A DNA stretch of 64,000 bases from Flavobacteriales bacterium (GTDB taxonomy: Bacteria > Bacteroidota > Bacteroidia > Flavobacteriales_G > Salibacteraceae), in assembly GCA_018660685.1 (NCBI GenBank), contig JABJJW010000001.1, forward strand, positions 1-64,000, written 5' to 3'. The notes beneath the pieces were generated by a model. It saw only the letters and a list, made by a program, of their open reading frames with translations, was not told the DNA's origin and did not search any database. The position numbers were made by a program, and so were the translations under genes. This document shows positions 41,684-51,758 of the stretch, piece after piece (the stretch's first letter is position 1; each line of letters opens with the position of its first letter).

Positions 41684-44600
41684 CTAGTCGTCAGATGGTA
41701 TATTCATCAATGCTTGGAGCAAATTAACCGCCTCGTCCAAAGTTGAAACATTCGTAAAGACCAAGGACAGTCGATCGTTTCTTTCTCTGATTTGAACTTT
41801 GGTTGAATGGGATTGAACATATCTCAAGACCTGTCCAAATTTGGCTGACTCAAAAAACCTTGATGTCTTATCTCCAATGAAGTAGCCGATCAATTTTTTC
41901 TGTTTGTATACGACCTTTTCCATACCGGAATCTTTTCCTGCCCAAATCAATCGCTTGGACTTTAGCATTCTCTCGACTGGTGGAGTTAGAGGGCCAAAAC
42001 GATCTATCATTCCTTCCTTGAACTCGGTTAATTGTTCCTCGGTATTCACATCCGCTAGGTTACGATATATGCTCATCCGCTCAGTGATGTTGTTGACATA
42101 GTCGTCTGGTATGTGAACTTCTAAGTCAGATTCCAATTGGCAGTCGGCAACGAAATTCTTGTCCTTCTCCTCCTTGAATAGTTCTTTGAATTCGGTCTCT
42201 TTCAGTTCTTCAATGGCCTCTTGTAAAATCTTCTGGTAAGTCTCATAACCAATATCTGTAATAAATCCGCTCTGTTCTCCGCCAAGAAGATTTCCTGCGC
42301 CTCTAATATCTAAATCTCTCATCGCAATGCTAAACCCAGAACCGAGATCGCTGAATTGTTCAATCGCATTCAATCTCTTCCGCGCTTCAGTGGTAACCGA
42401 ACTGAGTGGTGGACACAATAGATAGCAGAACGCCTTCTTGTTCGATCGACCTACTCGACCACGCATCTGGTGCAAGTCACTCAACCCGAAGTTCTGAGCT
42501 TGATTGATGATGATTGTATTGGCATTGGGAATATCCAATCCACTCTCGATTATTGTCGTTGAGACGAGTACGTCAAAATCACCCTCGATGAATCGAAGCA
42601 TGATGTCCTCAAGCAACTTACCTTCCATCTGCCCGTGCGCAAATTCAACGGATGCTTCGGGTACAATTTTCTTGATCATGTTGCCGACATCTGCAATGTT
42701 CTGAATTCGGTTGTGGATGAAGAATATCTGTCCATTCCGAGTCAACTCCGCATAAATAGCGTCCTTGATCACGGCTTCATTAAATGTATGTAACTCTGTC
42801 TGAACCGGATACCGATTTGGGGGAGGCGTGTTAATAATACTCAAGTCTCGGGCGCCCAGGAGAGAAAACTGTAACGTTCGAGGAATCGGTGTGGCGGTTA
42901 AAGTGAGGGTGTCCACGTTGATCTTAATCATTTTGAGTTTGTCCTTCACCGCTACACCAAACTTCTGTTCCTCGTCCACGATCATCAGACCGAGATCTTT
43001 GAATTTAATGTCTTTACTCACGAGTCGATGCGTCCCGATAAGGATGTCAATCTTGCCTTCAGCAAGGCGCTTAAGGATATCTTTTTGCTCTTTAGTCGAT
43101 CTGAACCGATTGATGTAATCCACCGTAACTGGGAATTGTTCCAACCTGCTTTGGAAAGTCTTAAAGTGCTGAAGCGTAAGAATGGTGGTCGGAGCAAGAA
43201 CAGCAACCTGCTTTCCATCTGTCGCGGCCTTGAACGCCGCTCGAATAGCTATCTCCGTTTTCCCAAAACCCACATCGCCGCATACAAGTCGATCCATTGG
43301 GTATGGCTTTTCCATGTCAGCCTTCACAGCAGCCGTGGACTTCACCTGGTCGGGAGTGTCTTCGTAGATGAATGAAGATTCTAGCTCTGTCTGCAAATAG
43401 GTATCAGGTGTGAACCCAAATCCTTCTTTCATTTTTCGCTCTGCATACAACTTGATTAAGTCATACGCCACTTCCTTAACCTTCTTCTTAGTCTTATTCT
43501 TCAGACTCTGCCAAGCATTGCTCCCAAGCTTATTGATCTTCGGTGGGGTACCGTCCTTCCCAATGTATTTCGAGATGCGATGAAGTGAATGAATGCTAAC
43601 GTAGAGCACATCGCCTCCTTTGTAGATTAGTCTAATAGCTTCCTGCATCTTGCCATTGACCTCAATTTTCTGGATGCCGCTGTACTCTCCTACTCCGTGA
43701 TCAATATGAACGACAAAATCCCCAGTTTTCAGGCTGGTGAGTTCCTTGAGATTGATCTGTCGTTCTGCATCAGCAAACCCTTCCTTGAGTCTATAGCGAT
43801 GATATCGCTCAAATATTTGATGATCTGTATAACAGATAAGTTTCAGGTCATGATCAATAAATCCCTCGTGGATGGCTGAATTGATCCCTTCGAAATCGAA
43901 CGGTTTTTCTGTCGATTCTCGATTTTCAAGAATGTCAGAAAAGATTTGATGAAGCCGTGTAATCTGCTTTGGATTCGCAGCGAAGAGGTAGTTGTAGAAC
44001 CCGTTTTTGGTGTGGTTGGTGAGGTCTGTAATGAGCAGGTCAAAGTTCTTGTTGAACGCCGTTTGCGGAGTCTGATTAAAGCGAACTTCAACATCCGGTT
44101 TGAACAAGCTGGGCCGATCAAATTCAATTTGAGAAAATGCCGAGAGTTGATTCAGAAAGTCACCTTCCGAGAAGAACAATTCGTCTGGAGCAAGTTGAAC
44201 TACACCAGTACCCACTTCTGCATATCGTTCTTCTGCCTTTTTGAACTCATCGGCAATCCGCTCTTGAATGAGCTCAAAATTCTTTACCCAAACTGCCGTA
44301 GTACTAGGAATGAATTCCAAAAAGGATTGACGAAGTTCTTTGGCTGCCTGCTTTTGAACATCCGGAACCACCGTGATGTATTGATGATCCTGAATACTCA
44401 GTTGATTGACTGGGTCGAAAGTCCTCAGACTATCTACCTCTTCTCCAAAAAGCTCAACACGATATGGCTTTTCATTCGAATAGCTCCAGATGTCCACAAT
44501 ACCTCCTCGAATGGCGAACTGTCCCGGCTCATGCACAAAGTCTACGCGCTCAAAGTCCAACTCGAAAAGCATTTCATTGATAAATTCCTGACTTAGGTTG

Positions 44601-45142
44601 TCTCCGATCTGAACGGCCAAAGTGTTCTTTACCAGACTTTGCTTCGTGATCACCTTCTCTGACAACGCCTCTGGATAAGTGACAATTAAAATTGGTCGTT
44701 TTCGGACATTTAAGGCATTGAGAACCTCGGCTCTCATGAGGCCATTTTCGGAATCGCGCTGCTTGCCTCTGTACTCCTCTTCAAGATCCTGCTCCTGATA
44801 GGGCTTGCGATCGCTGTGCGGAAAGAAGAAAACTCGATTCCCAGCAATTACATTTTGGACATCATTGAAAAAGTAGGCCGCCTCTTCCCTATCATTGAAA
44901 ATGGCAACGTGATGAACCTTATTTTTCTTGAATACGGAGGATAATATTAAGCTGATCGAAGAACCAGCCACGCCTTTCAGACGGTAACGTATGGGCGCAG
45001 CTAGATCAGGCCCAAAGTCAAATTCAGCGACTTGTGGACTAGTGTCAAAACGTTTTTGAATATCGTCAATCCCCACTTTTCGTCGGCGGTTGCGAATGTA
45101 CTCAGAGCGTGCAAACAAATCGTATCCACGCTTGATACCCAC
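41684..45142 (-). CDS. mfd: transcription-repair coupling factor Mfd
   Basis: This ATP-dependent translocase removes RNA polymerase stalled at DNA lesions and recruits UvrA. The 1152 residues match the full-length family. An N-terminal UvrB-like module (about 60-330) is followed by the RNA polymerase-interaction region (about 490-560, LKTGDFVVHIDHGVGEYSGI). Then come the helicase domains with Walker A GDVGFGKTE, the DEEQ box (MIVDEEQKFGV), TATPIPRTL and the Q-R-GRVGRS motif. The C-terminal D7 domain (TRCF) ends the protein. The start is GTG 45142; no upstream ATG is in frame, and upstream is a 106-bp gap to the divergent gene. Confidence 0.96.
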   Translation of the reverse strand: MGIKRGYDLFARSEYIRNRRRKVGIDDIQKRFDTSPQVAEFDFGPDLAAPIRYRLKGVAGSSISLILSSVFKKNKVHHVAIFNDREEAAYFFNDVQNVIAGNRVFFFPHSDRKPYQEQDLEEEYRGKQRDSENGLMRAEVLNALNVRKRPILIVTYPEALSEKVITKQSLVKNTLAVQIGDNLSQEFINEMLFELDFERVDFVHEPGQFAIRGGIVDIWSYSNEKPYRVELFGEEVDSLRTFDPVNQLSIQDHQYITVVPDVQKQAAKELRQSFLEFIPSTTAVWVKNFELIQERIADEFKKAEERYAEVGTGVVQLAPDELFFSEGDFLNQLSAFSQIEFDRPSLFKPDVEVRFNQTPQTAFNKNFDLLITDLTNHTKNGFYNYLFAANPKQITRLHQIFSDILENRESTEKPFDFEGINSAIHEGFIDHDLKLICYTDHQIFERYHRYRLKEGFADAERQINLKELTSLKTGDFVVHIDHGVGEYSGIQKIEVNGKMQEAIRLIYKGGDVLYVSIHSLHRISKYIGKDGTPPKINKLGSNAWQSLKNKTKKKVKEVAYDLIKLYAERKMKEGFGFTPDTYLQTELESSFIYEDTPDQVKSTAAVKADMEKPYPMDRLVCGDVGFGKTEIAIRAAFKAATDGKQVAVLAPTTILTLQHFKTFQSRLEQFPVTVDYINRFRSTKEQKDILKRLAEGKIDILIGTHRLVSKDIKFKDLGLMIVDEEQKFGVAVKDKLKMIKINVDTLTLTATPIPRTLQFSLLGARDLSIINTPPPNRYPVQTELHTFNEAVIKDAIYAELTRNGQIFFIHNRIQNIADVGNMIKKIVPEASVEFAHGQMEGKLLEDIMLRFIEGDFDVLVSTTIIESGLDIPNANTIIINQAQNFGLSDLHQMRGRVGRSNKKAFCYLLCPPLSSVTTEARKRLNAIEQFSDLGSGFSIAMRDLDIRGAGNLLGGEQSGFITDIGYETYQKILQEAIEELKETEFKELFKEEKDKNFVADCQLESDLEVHIPDDYVNNITERMSIYRNLADVNTEEQLTEFKEGMIDRFGPLTPPVERMLKSKRLIWAGKDSGMEKVVYKQKKLIGYFIGDKTSRFFESAKFGQVLRYVQSHSTKVQIRERNDRLSLVFTNVSTLDEAVNLLQALMNIPSDD

Positions 45143-45247
45143 CGCAACGTTGAAAACTTGCGTTTTACCACTAACTACGTATGTGCACAGTTAGTTATAT
45201 TGCATCCAATCGGGATGCTAGGTGCTCACAACAAAACAATACGGATT

Positions 45248-45565
45248 ATGAGGAGATTCGCTTTACTATTTGCCTTTAGTCTTTGCGCCGGATCCGCTCT
45301 GTATGCGCAAGAGTCAGCCCTTTCCGTTGAGTGGGAATCTGAAGACAGCTTCCAGTTGGTATTAAACGATCCAGCTGCTGGTCCCAAGAAAGGAGCCATC
45401 GAAATATCACGAGATGGGCTAAACCCTGTTTTTTATCGCGAGTTTGAAATCAGCCCTGAGAAACCGCTACTTGCCGCAAAAACGAACAGGTTCAACAAAG
45501 GATCCTATGTCGTCAAGCTAAAAACGCGAGGTGTCGTCTATGAGACTTCGCTCTTGATCGATTAG
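45248..45565 (+). CDS. small exported hypothetical protein
   Basis: This 105-residue protein starts at ATG 45248 with a signal peptide (MRRFALLFAFSLCAGSALYAQ). The frame is open a further 72 codons upstream, but that part overlaps mfd and has no gene character. The mature 84 residues are beta-rich (SVEWESEDSFQLVLND, GAIEISRDGLNPVFYREFEI, GSYVVKLKTRGVVYETSLL), resembling a small immunoglobulin-like or T9SS-type C-terminal module without the sorting consensus. No family is recognised. It is 60 bp upstream of the beta-helix T9SS gene on the same strand and may be transcribed with it. Confidence 0.65.
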   Translation: MRRFALLFAFSLCAGSALYAQESALSVEWESEDSFQLVLNDPAAGPKKGAIEISRDGLNPVFYREFEISPEKPLLAAKTNRFNKGSYVVKLKTRGVVYETSLLID

Positions 45566-45625
45566 ACGCTAGTCATTTTCAGATTTGGGGGTGGATTAAT
45601 TAACTTGTCCATTAAATCTCCCGCG

Positions 45626-48058
45626 ATGAAGCCTATCGTCCTCTCAATTTTACTTGCTCTCCCCCTTTCACTTTTATCTCAAACCACATGGTACGTCAAT
45701 GATGACGCTTCTGGCGCCAATGATGGAACGAGTTGGACGCATGCATTAACGAATTTGCAAGAAGCCCTAGACACTGCAAATACTATTGATTCAATTTTCG
45801 TGGCTGCTGGTACGTACTACCCAAATTCCAATCCCTATAATTCAGCTAACTCTAGGTTAAACACATTCTACTTTGATTACGCTTCGGCGTTGAGAATTTA
45901 TGGAGGTTTTGCAGGAAGTGAATCTAGCTTAGCTGATCGAGCAGAAGACAGCGTTTCATTGCATGTAACTAATGTCTCGATTCTCTCTGGAGATCTTGGA
46001 GTCGCTGGAGATTCGTCTGACAACTCATACCACGTGATTACAGTGGATCACGGTGGGGCCAACTTACTTTTTAATGGGATTACCATTATGCACGGGAGCG
46101 CTAATGACACAACGTCGCAACTGCTCGGAAGCTCATCTACTGGGACATTGATTTATAACGACTATGGAGCTGGAGCTTATGTTTTTGGCGCTCAGAATCT
46201 ATTCCAAAATGTTGTCTTTGAAAATAACATTGCAAAGAGAGGAGGTGCTGGAATGTTTATGACCGAGCAACCAATCCTTATGCAAAGTATCCTGAGGCTT
46301 TATGGTTGTTCTTTTCATAACAACCGAGTTCAGCACACTGAATCCCAAGATTCACATTCAGGTGGTGCAGGGATTCTATTCATAAGCTACAGCGGAGCCA
46401 TAATCAATCACACATCATTCACGGCAAATAGTGAAATTGGAAGTCAAGGAGGCGGAGCTGTGCGCTGCATCACCGCCAAACCCTTTTTCCGTGGCTGTCT
46501 ATTCAAAGATAATAGCGCAATAAATGGGGATGGTGGAGGAGCAGTTTACTGCGCGATAAATAGCACACCAGAATTTGATTCTTGCTCCTTTGTCTCCAAC
46601 ATTGCAAATGACCAAGGAGGCGCTGTTTATTGTGATAATAGCATCCCTACTTTTTCGAATTGCTCCTTTATCGAAAATATTGGTCAAGGTGGAGCTGGAG
46701 CTATGGAACTTGATGGTGGAAGCGATGCCGTAATTGAAAACTCAGAATTCGCTGGTAACAGCACAAATGCCGATGGTGGCGCCATACAAAATTGGAAGAG
46801 TAGTCCAGTGATTAAAAGAACGCTCTTTCGAGACAACAGCGCAGGAGGCGATGGTGGTGCGATCTTCAACTATACCGAATGCAATCCGTGGTTAGAAAAT
46901 GTCACCCTCGAATACAACGAAGCTGACAGCAACGGCGGTGCGATCTACAATCGACGTGACTGCAGCCCGATCATCTCGAACTCATTAATTCACAACAATG
47001 CGGCTGGGCTTCGAGGCGGCGGTGTTTATTCGATAATGAGCAACAGTGCTCCGTGCAGCCCCATCTTGACCAACGTTACGATGACTGAAAACTCTGCCTT
47101 CATTAGTGGCGGCGGTGGATTCGATGATGGGAGCGGAAATACTTTGGTTCGCAACACCATTATTTATAACAATAATGCCCCTCTAAACGCTGAAGTCGAA
47201 GCACCAACGTCATCAATCGCAACCGCACTTCACAGAGTGATAATAGGTTCTGAGTATTATGCCACAGGCGTCGATCCGCCATTGGTTTTTACAACTGGAG
47301 TTTTCGTTGACCCGCTTAATGATGATTTCCGACCAATGGCTGGTTCGATGGCAATCGACATTGGGGATTCAACGGTTTACAACACTTCCTCCACACCAAA
47401 TATTTCTGGAATGACGGTCGATCTGGGAGGCAAGCCAAGGATCATGGGCTCTCAAATCGAGCTCGGTGCATATGAAGTTTGCTCTGATACCTTGACACCA
47501 ATTGTATCCATTGATGTTTTCGCTAATGACACCGTTGATTCGGGAACAGTGATCCATTTTGAAGCATCATTTCTTAACGGCGTATCGTCATCGTTCTTGT
47601 ATAGTTGGTTGCACAATAGTGACTCTCTCAGTTCCGGTGACAGCCTTGAACTTTCGCTTACAGCTGGAATCGATTTTCAAGACGGTGATTCATTCTCGTA
47701 TTCCATGACAGTCAACGACCCCTGTTTGGAAACGGGTTTCGCGATCAGCAATACGATTATTATGAACGTAATCTATCATGCGGATACAACATCGGAAGAT
47801 TCTACCATTGGATTTCGCAGCCCAGACGTCAGCAACTTTATGATCTATCCGAACCCGGTTACTAAGAACGGAGTGCTCAATTTGAACCTAGCTGACCCGT
47901 ATTATATTACAATGACTGATTTATTCGGACGCGTTGTCCTCCAGACTACAGCGGAACATACCATCCAACTGAATGGAGTCACGTCAGGGACCTATTTTGT
48001 TCGGCTTGAAAACGAGAACGGGTATTCAACGGTGCGCAAGTTGATAATCTCGGACTAG
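45626..48058 (+). CDS. secreted right-handed beta-helix protein with T9SS type A sorting domain
   Basis: This 810-residue surface protein starts at ATG 45626 (signal [19 protein letters not shown]). Residues about 22-520 are a right-handed parallel beta-helix: repeated coils of about 22-26 residues with stacked Asn/Gly ([73 protein letters not shown]). The first part matches choice-of-anchor or pectate-lyase-like polymorphic outer membrane proteins. A beta-sandwich (about 630-710) precedes the type A C-terminal domain ([14 protein letters not shown] ... GTYFVRL). The helix probably binds or cleaves a polysaccharide; no catalytic residues can be named with confidence. Its end overlaps fbp by 4 nt. 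Confidence 0.88.
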   Translation: MKPIVLSILLALPLSLLSQTTWYVNDDASGANDGTSWTHALTNLQEALDTANTIDSIFVAAGTYYPNSNPYNSANSRLNTFYFDYASALRIYGGFAGSESSLADRAEDSVSLHVTNVSILSGDLGVAGDSSDNSYHVITVDHGGANLLFNGITIMHGSANDTTSQLLGSSSTGTLIYNDYGAGAYVFGAQNLFQNVVFENNIAKRGGAGMFMTEQPILMQSILRLYGCSFHNNRVQHTESQDSHSGGAGILFISYSGAIINHTSFTANSEIGSQGGGAVRCITAKPFFRGCLFKDNSAINGDGGGAVYCAINSTPEFDSCSFVSNIANDQGGAVYCDNSIPTFSNCSFIENIGQGGAGAMELDGGSDAVIENSEFAGNSTNADGGAIQNWKSSPVIKRTLFRDNSAGGDGGAIFNYTECNPWLENVTLEYNEADSNGGAIYNRRDCSPIISNSLIHNNAAGLRGGGVYSIMSNSAPCSPILTNVTMTENSAFISGGGGFDDGSGNTLVRNTIIYNNNAPLNAEVEAPTSSIATALHRVIIGSEYYATGVDPPLVFTTGVFVDPLNDDFRPMAGSMAIDIGDSTVYNTSSTPNISGMTVDLGGKPRIMGSQIELGAYEVCSDTLTPIVSIDVFANDTVDSGTVIHFEASFLNGVSSSFLYSWLHNSDSLSSGDSLELSLTAGIDFQDGDSFSYSMTVNDPCLETGFAISNTIIMNVIYHADTTSEDSTIGFRSPDVSNFMIYPNPVTKNGVLNLNLADPYYITMTDLFGRVVLQTTAEHTIQLNGVTSGTYFVRLENENGYSTVRKLIISD

Positions 48059-49020
48059 CCTTTCATCACCTCATCCATCATGACTGGACTGCCAACAAAG
48101 AACGGGCAGCGCTGATGTAATTCGGTCGGCACGATGTCGAGTGTTCGTGTCACCCCGTCAGTTCCGTAACCCCCTGCTTGCTCTACTAAAAAGCTCATCG
48201 GGTTGCACTCATATAACAATCGCAGCTTTCCTTTTGGCGCTTCCACTGTTGATGGATAAACATAGATTCCTCCTTTGAGTAAGTTTCGATGGAAGTCAGC
48301 GACCAAGGAACCGATGTAACGGCCGGTGTATTTTCTAGTACCGTCTCCCTTCCGCTTGTCTCGGCAATACTGCACAAACTCTTGAAGGTTTTGATCGAAG
48401 TCATCATAGTTCACTTCATTGATTGAGTAGACTTTTCCATCGCTTGGAATGCGAACATTTTCGCTCACCAAATGATAATCTCCATGTTTTGGATCCAATG
48501 TGAAAATGTGAAGCCCTTCACCAACACTGAAGACCATTTGAGTAGAAACGCTGTAGCTAACATAACCTGCTGCGACCATTTCATTTCCTGGCTGTAGAAA
48601 GTCATCCTCACTCACAGGACCCCCGATCGGAGAACGTCTCTTGTAGATGGCGAAAATCGTCCCAATGGCGACATTGACATCGATGTTAGAAGAACCGTCT
48701 AGAGGATCAATCATGATGACGTAATCACTCTCTGCATTTTCCTCAAAGAATAAGGCGTCATCCACTTCTTCACTAGCAAGACCTACAATTTGACCTGACT
48801 TCCGAAAAGCCTCAGCAAAGACTTCATCGGCATAGACATCTAACTTATGTTGTTGCTCACCTTGTACGTTCTCGGTTCCTTTGGCACCGTAAATGTCTGC
48901 TCCTAGCCCAGCCCGATTTACTTCAGCTGATACGATAATCGACGCATCTTTAATCGCTCCGAAAACAGCATTGAGCTCAGTTGGCGCTCTCGATTCAAGA
49001 AAACTTAGCAGAGTTGGCAT
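48055..49020 (-). CDS. fbp: fructose-1,6-bisphosphatase class 1
   Basis: This gluconeogenic phosphatase removes the 1-phosphate of fructose-1,6-bisphosphate. The 321 residues match class I. Metal ligands and catalytic acids are in LASEE (82-86) and [13 protein letters not shown] (104-116, with Asp105 and Asp108). The substrate pocket contains [36 protein letters not shown] and [17 protein letters not shown], the last carrying the metal-binding Glu. It is followed 3 nt downstream (in transcription sense, preceded) by the exported protein at 49024, so the two probably share a transcript. Confidence 0.95.
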   Translation of the reverse strand: MPTLLSFLESRAPTELNAVFGAIKDASIIVSAEVNRAGLGADIYGAKGTENVQGEQQHKLDVYADEVFAEAFRKSGQIVGLASEEVDDALFFEENAESDYVIMIDPLDGSSNIDVNVAIGTIFAIYKRRSPIGGPVSEDDFLQPGNEMVAAGYVSYSVSTQMVFSVGEGLHIFTLDPKHGDYHLVSENVRIPSDGKVYSINEVNYDDFDQNLQEFVQYCRDKRKGDGTRKYTGRYIGSLVADFHRNLLKGGIYVYPSTVEAPKGKLRLLYECNPMSFLVEQAGGYGTDGVTRTLDIVPTELHQRCPFFVGSPVMMDEVMKG

Positions 49021-49023
49021 GCG

Positions 49024-49956
49024 CTAATTTTTGCGCAAAGTTGGCAAATCAGGAAGGTTTAAGCCCATCGTTTTTTTCTCTTCCTCTTTGATTGGGTTGA
49101 GACCCGCTTGGAGAAAGCGATAGCTGTCCAATGAATAAATGATTTCGTAGCCCAATGGCAAGTAATGAGACCTAATAATGGTTGCCAAGTCATTCTCAGT
49201 TGACCTAAATGCTCTCTTCTTAATCAGAGAATACAGCTCATTTCCTTCTGCATCAAACACAGTGAAATGAACCTTGATCAATCGACCATAGTTATCCTGC
49301 TCAAAATCGCGATAGTCAGTTGAGGTCGCGACCATGTCAAGCTCATTCATAATGACGAAATAATCCGCTTCATATTTTGGAGTGAGCGAGTCGATCAAAA
49401 TTGGATTCAAGATTTTACAAGTAGTGATCAATTCTCTGGTTTCCTCATGGCTGATCAACTGCCCTTTTTCTACTCGAGTGCCTGGCTCAGGTTCTTCGAT
49501 CATTTCAGACTGCAGTTTCACCCAATAGGAAGACAGCCTCTTCTTAAATCCTTTATCATCCTCAATTACAGGAGCCACATAGGGTATGATTGGGTTCTTC
49601 GTCACCTTGTATAGGAAGTCCAAATCCATATTCAACTCAGGATTATCAGCATGAAGATTCACATAGTTATTGTGCTCCTTGGCTGCAATGATGATGGCAT
49701 TGTCCAATCCTTTTCTGAAAAATCCGCGAGTATGTTGATAGGTATAGTTAGTTCCCTTAGCAATTTCATGATCGATTTGAGACATGTAGCGATCGGGATG
49801 GAACGGAGCAATCAAGAGTTTAGGTCGCTCCAACATGGCAATGCTATCACGATAAAACCCAAGGTAGAGTGAGTCATTGGTCGGGCCGTAATCAGTGACC
49901 TGAGCGACACTCCCAAATCCTATCAATAACATCAACCCCGAAAGGAATTTCTTCAT
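49024..49956 (-). CDS. exported hypothetical protein
   Basis: This 310-residue protein has a signal peptide ending near GSVAQ (residue 19). The body has no enzyme or repeat motif I recognise: mixed helix and strand, one block KLLIAPFHPDRYMSQIDHEIAKGTN, and an ending with many Lys/Glu. No lipobox is present and there is no T9SS domain, so it is likely periplasmic or outer-membrane associated. It is 3 nt from fbp, in the same direction and first in that transcript. Homologs, from memory, are Bacteroidota-specific hypothetical proteins; no role can be given. Confidence 0.7.
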   Translation of the reverse strand: MKKFLSGLMLLIGFGSVAQVTDYGPTNDSLYLGFYRDSIAMLERPKLLIAPFHPDRYMSQIDHEIAKGTNYTYQHTRGFFRKGLDNAIIIAAKEHNNYVNLHADNPELNMDLDFLYKVTKNPIIPYVAPVIEDDKGFKKRLSSYWVKLQSEMIEEPEPGTRVEKGQLISHEETRELITTCKILNPILIDSLTPKYEADYFVIMNELDMVATSTDYRDFEQDNYGRLIKVHFTVFDAEGNELYSLIKKRAFRSTENDLATIIRSHYLPLGYEIIYSLDSYRFLQAGLNPIKEEEKKTMGLNLPDLPTLRKN

Positions 49957-50084
49957 GCTACTAAGCTAGCCTCATCCTCGATCTGTTCTCAGAATTTGCA
50001 TCTGCTTTTACAACACTCAATTGTGAACTGATTCGAGACAGTTTAGGCCTTGATTTCGGCAATGATCGAAGTGTTTCGGCTTTA

Positions 50085-50092
50085 TACCTTTG
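50085..50092 (+). promoter_or_regulatory. -7 promoter element of the hmgA-hpd operon
   Basis: TACCTTTG is an exact match to TAnnTTTG, 19 nt before the hmgA ATG. A possible -33 box is TTTCGG at 50074-50079, but its spacing is short. Confidence 0.5.
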
Positions 50093-50111
50093 CGTAACAA
50101 AATTCAACTGA

Positions 50112-51269
50112 ATGCCTTTTTATCACAAGCTAGGAAAGATTCCACCGAAGAGACACACCCAGTTTCGCCAAGAAGATGGATCTCTCTATCAGGAACAACT
50201 GTTCGGCACCGTAGGTTTCGATGGAATGTCAAGCAATCTCTACCATGTACACGCCCCAACACGCGTAACCGCTGTTGATGAACCGATTAGCATGAAGCCT
50301 GAAATTGCAGTTGAAAACAACATGACTTCGCGCATGCTTCGTGGCTGGGATGTAGAGCCAAAGGATGACTATCTCGAAAGCCGAGTACCAATGTTGGTCA
50401 ATAAGGATGTGCAGTTAATCCTTTCAGCTCCTAGAAAGTCGCTCACAGAATACTTCTACAAAAACACGGACAGCGACGAGTTAATCTTCATACACAAAGG
50501 CACTGGGAAGCTCAGAACATTTATGGGCAACATCGATTTTAAATACGGTGACTATCTTCTCATTCCTCGTGGAATGATTTATCAGATTCAATTTGATGGT
50601 GAAGACAACCGGTTATTCATCACTGAATCACGCCAGCCGATTTATACTCCTAAGCGATATCGGAATTGGTTTGGACAATTGTTAGAACATTCTCCATTCT
50701 GTGAGAGGGACATGCGTGCACCGACTGAGTTGGAAACATTCAATGAAAAAGGGGAATTCATCCTCAAGGTTAAAAAACAAGATGCTCTGCATACCTTAAC
50801 CTATGATCGTCATCCTTTTGATGTCGTTGGTTGGGACGGTTACAATTTCCCATATGCGTTCAGCATACATGACTTTGAACCCCTCACGGGTAGAGTGCAC
50901 CAACCACCCCCCGTACACCAAACATTTGAGACATCAACTTTCGTGGTTTGCTCTTTTGTGCCGAGATTATACGACTACCATCCAGAGGCCATTCCAGCTC
51001 CTTACAATCACAGCAACATTGACTCCGACGAAGTTCTTTACTATGTTGATGGAGACTTCATGAGCCGAAATCATGTGGAAAAAGGGTATATTTCCTTGCA
51101 TCCAGCTGGAATTCCACATGGTCCACATCCTGGCGCAATGGAAAGGAGCATTGGGCAAAAAGAAACTGGAGAACTAGCCGTCATGGTGGATACGTTTGCA
51201 CCTCTTCAAGTGACGAAGCAAGCCCTCGGCATCAATGATGACACTTATTGGAATAGTTGGATTGATTGA
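50112..51269 (+). CDS. hmgA: homogentisate 1,2-dioxygenase
   Basis: This non-heme Fe(II) enzyme opens homogentisate to maleylacetoacetate in tyrosine and phenylalanine degradation. The 385 residues give the shorter Bacteroidota form (proteobacterial enzymes have about 430-440). The C-terminal cupin holds the iron ligands: His and Glu in YNHSNIDSDEVLYYVDGDF and His in LHPAGIPHGPHPG. The N-terminal beta-sandwich has YLLIPRGMIYQI. The next enzyme gene downstream, hpd, makes its substrate, and a four-helix-bundle ORF lies between the two. Maleylacetoacetate isomerase and fumarylacetoacetase genes are not in the window. Confidence 0.95.
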   Translation: MPFYHKLGKIPPKRHTQFRQEDGSLYQEQLFGTVGFDGMSSNLYHVHAPTRVTAVDEPISMKPEIAVENNMTSRMLRGWDVEPKDDYLESRVPMLVNKDVQLILSAPRKSLTEYFYKNTDSDELIFIHKGTGKLRTFMGNIDFKYGDYLLIPRGMIYQIQFDGEDNRLFITESRQPIYTPKRYRNWFGQLLEHSPFCERDMRAPTELETFNEKGEFILKVKKQDALHTLTYDRHPFDVVGWDGYNFPYAFSIHDFEPLTGRVHQPPPVHQTFETSTFVVCSFVPRLYDYHPEAIPAPYNHSNIDSDEVLYYVDGDFMSRNHVEKGYISLHPAGIPHGPHPGAMERSIGQKETGELAVMVDTFAPLQVTKQALGINDDTYWNSWID

Positions 51270-51286
51270 TAATTTGAGGATGAGTA

Positions 51287-51302
51287 GATTAGATGATTAG
51301 AA
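51287..51302 (+). repeat. left arm of an RNA-level inverted repeat flanking the four-helix-bundle gene
   Basis: GATTAGATGATTAGAA pairs along its whole length (16 of 16 positions, five of them G-U) with 51723-51738. It ends 1 nt before the GTG start codon of the ORF and contains the doublet GATTAG. Confidence 0.6.
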
Positions 51303-51303
51303 T

Positions 51304-51717
51304 GTGAGTGCTGAGAATGAAAATATAGATTCAAAAGAATTGGTCAGAGAACCATTGAATGATCGATACAGTAACAATGCGATAATCAAACGATGTTTGG
51401 ATTTTTCGGTCAACTTAGTTGGGTATTGCGAGCTTTTGGAGAAGGACCGAAAGTTTGTGATTTCAAAACAGTTGTTAGCATCAGGAACGAGTATAGGAGC
51501 CAATTCGATAGAGGCCCAAAATGCTGAAAGCACAAAGCACTTCATCAGCAAATTCAAGATCGCAATACGTGAAGCAGACGAAACAGCCTATTGGCTAGAG
51601 ATTTGTCTCAGATCAAAATCATATCAATCACCGCCTGCTGATCTCTCGCTTGAGTTGGAGGCAAATACAAGAATGATAAACAAGATAATATCGACTTCTA
51701 CAAAACATTTAAAATGA
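51304..51717 (+). CDS. four-helix bundle protein (23S rRNA intervening-sequence / S23 type)
   Basis: This 137-residue, all-helical protein is of the family encoded in the intervening sequences (IVS) of some 23S rRNA genes. Family markers are the helix LVREPLNDRYSNNAIIKRCLDF, KQLLASGTSIGANSIEAQNAES, FISKFKIAIREADETAYWLEI and the final helix LELEANTRMINKIISTS. The start is GTG 51304. The proteins form pentamers that bind nucleic acid; the bAvd protein of diversity-generating retroelements is a relative. It is flanked by complementary arms at 51287-51302 and 51723-51738, making the ORF the loop of a stem. It sits between hmgA and hpd, where it has no metabolic reason to be. Confidence 0.85.
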   Translation: MSAENENIDSKELVREPLNDRYSNNAIIKRCLDFSVNLVGYCELLEKDRKFVISKQLLASGTSIGANSIEAQNAESTKHFISKFKIAIREADETAYWLEICLRSKSYQSPPADLSLELEANTRMINKIISTSTKHLK

Positions 51718-51722
51718 CAATT

Positions 51723-51738
51723 TTCTGATTGTCTGATT
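51723..51738 (+). repeat. right arm of the inverted repeat flanking the four-helix-bundle gene
   Basis: TTCTGATTGTCTGATT begins 5 nt after the ORF's stop codon and pairs with the left arm at 51287-51302. A further CTGATT follows at 51748-51753. All mismatches to a perfect DNA inverted repeat are transitions that keep pairing as G-U in RNA. Confidence 0.6.
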
Positions 51739-51758
51739 AATAATAATCTGATTTAAAA

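Noticed and set aside
43946-44596. 216-residue plus-strand ORF inside mfd
   Set aside because: It is an antisense shadow of mfd, with no start context or domain.
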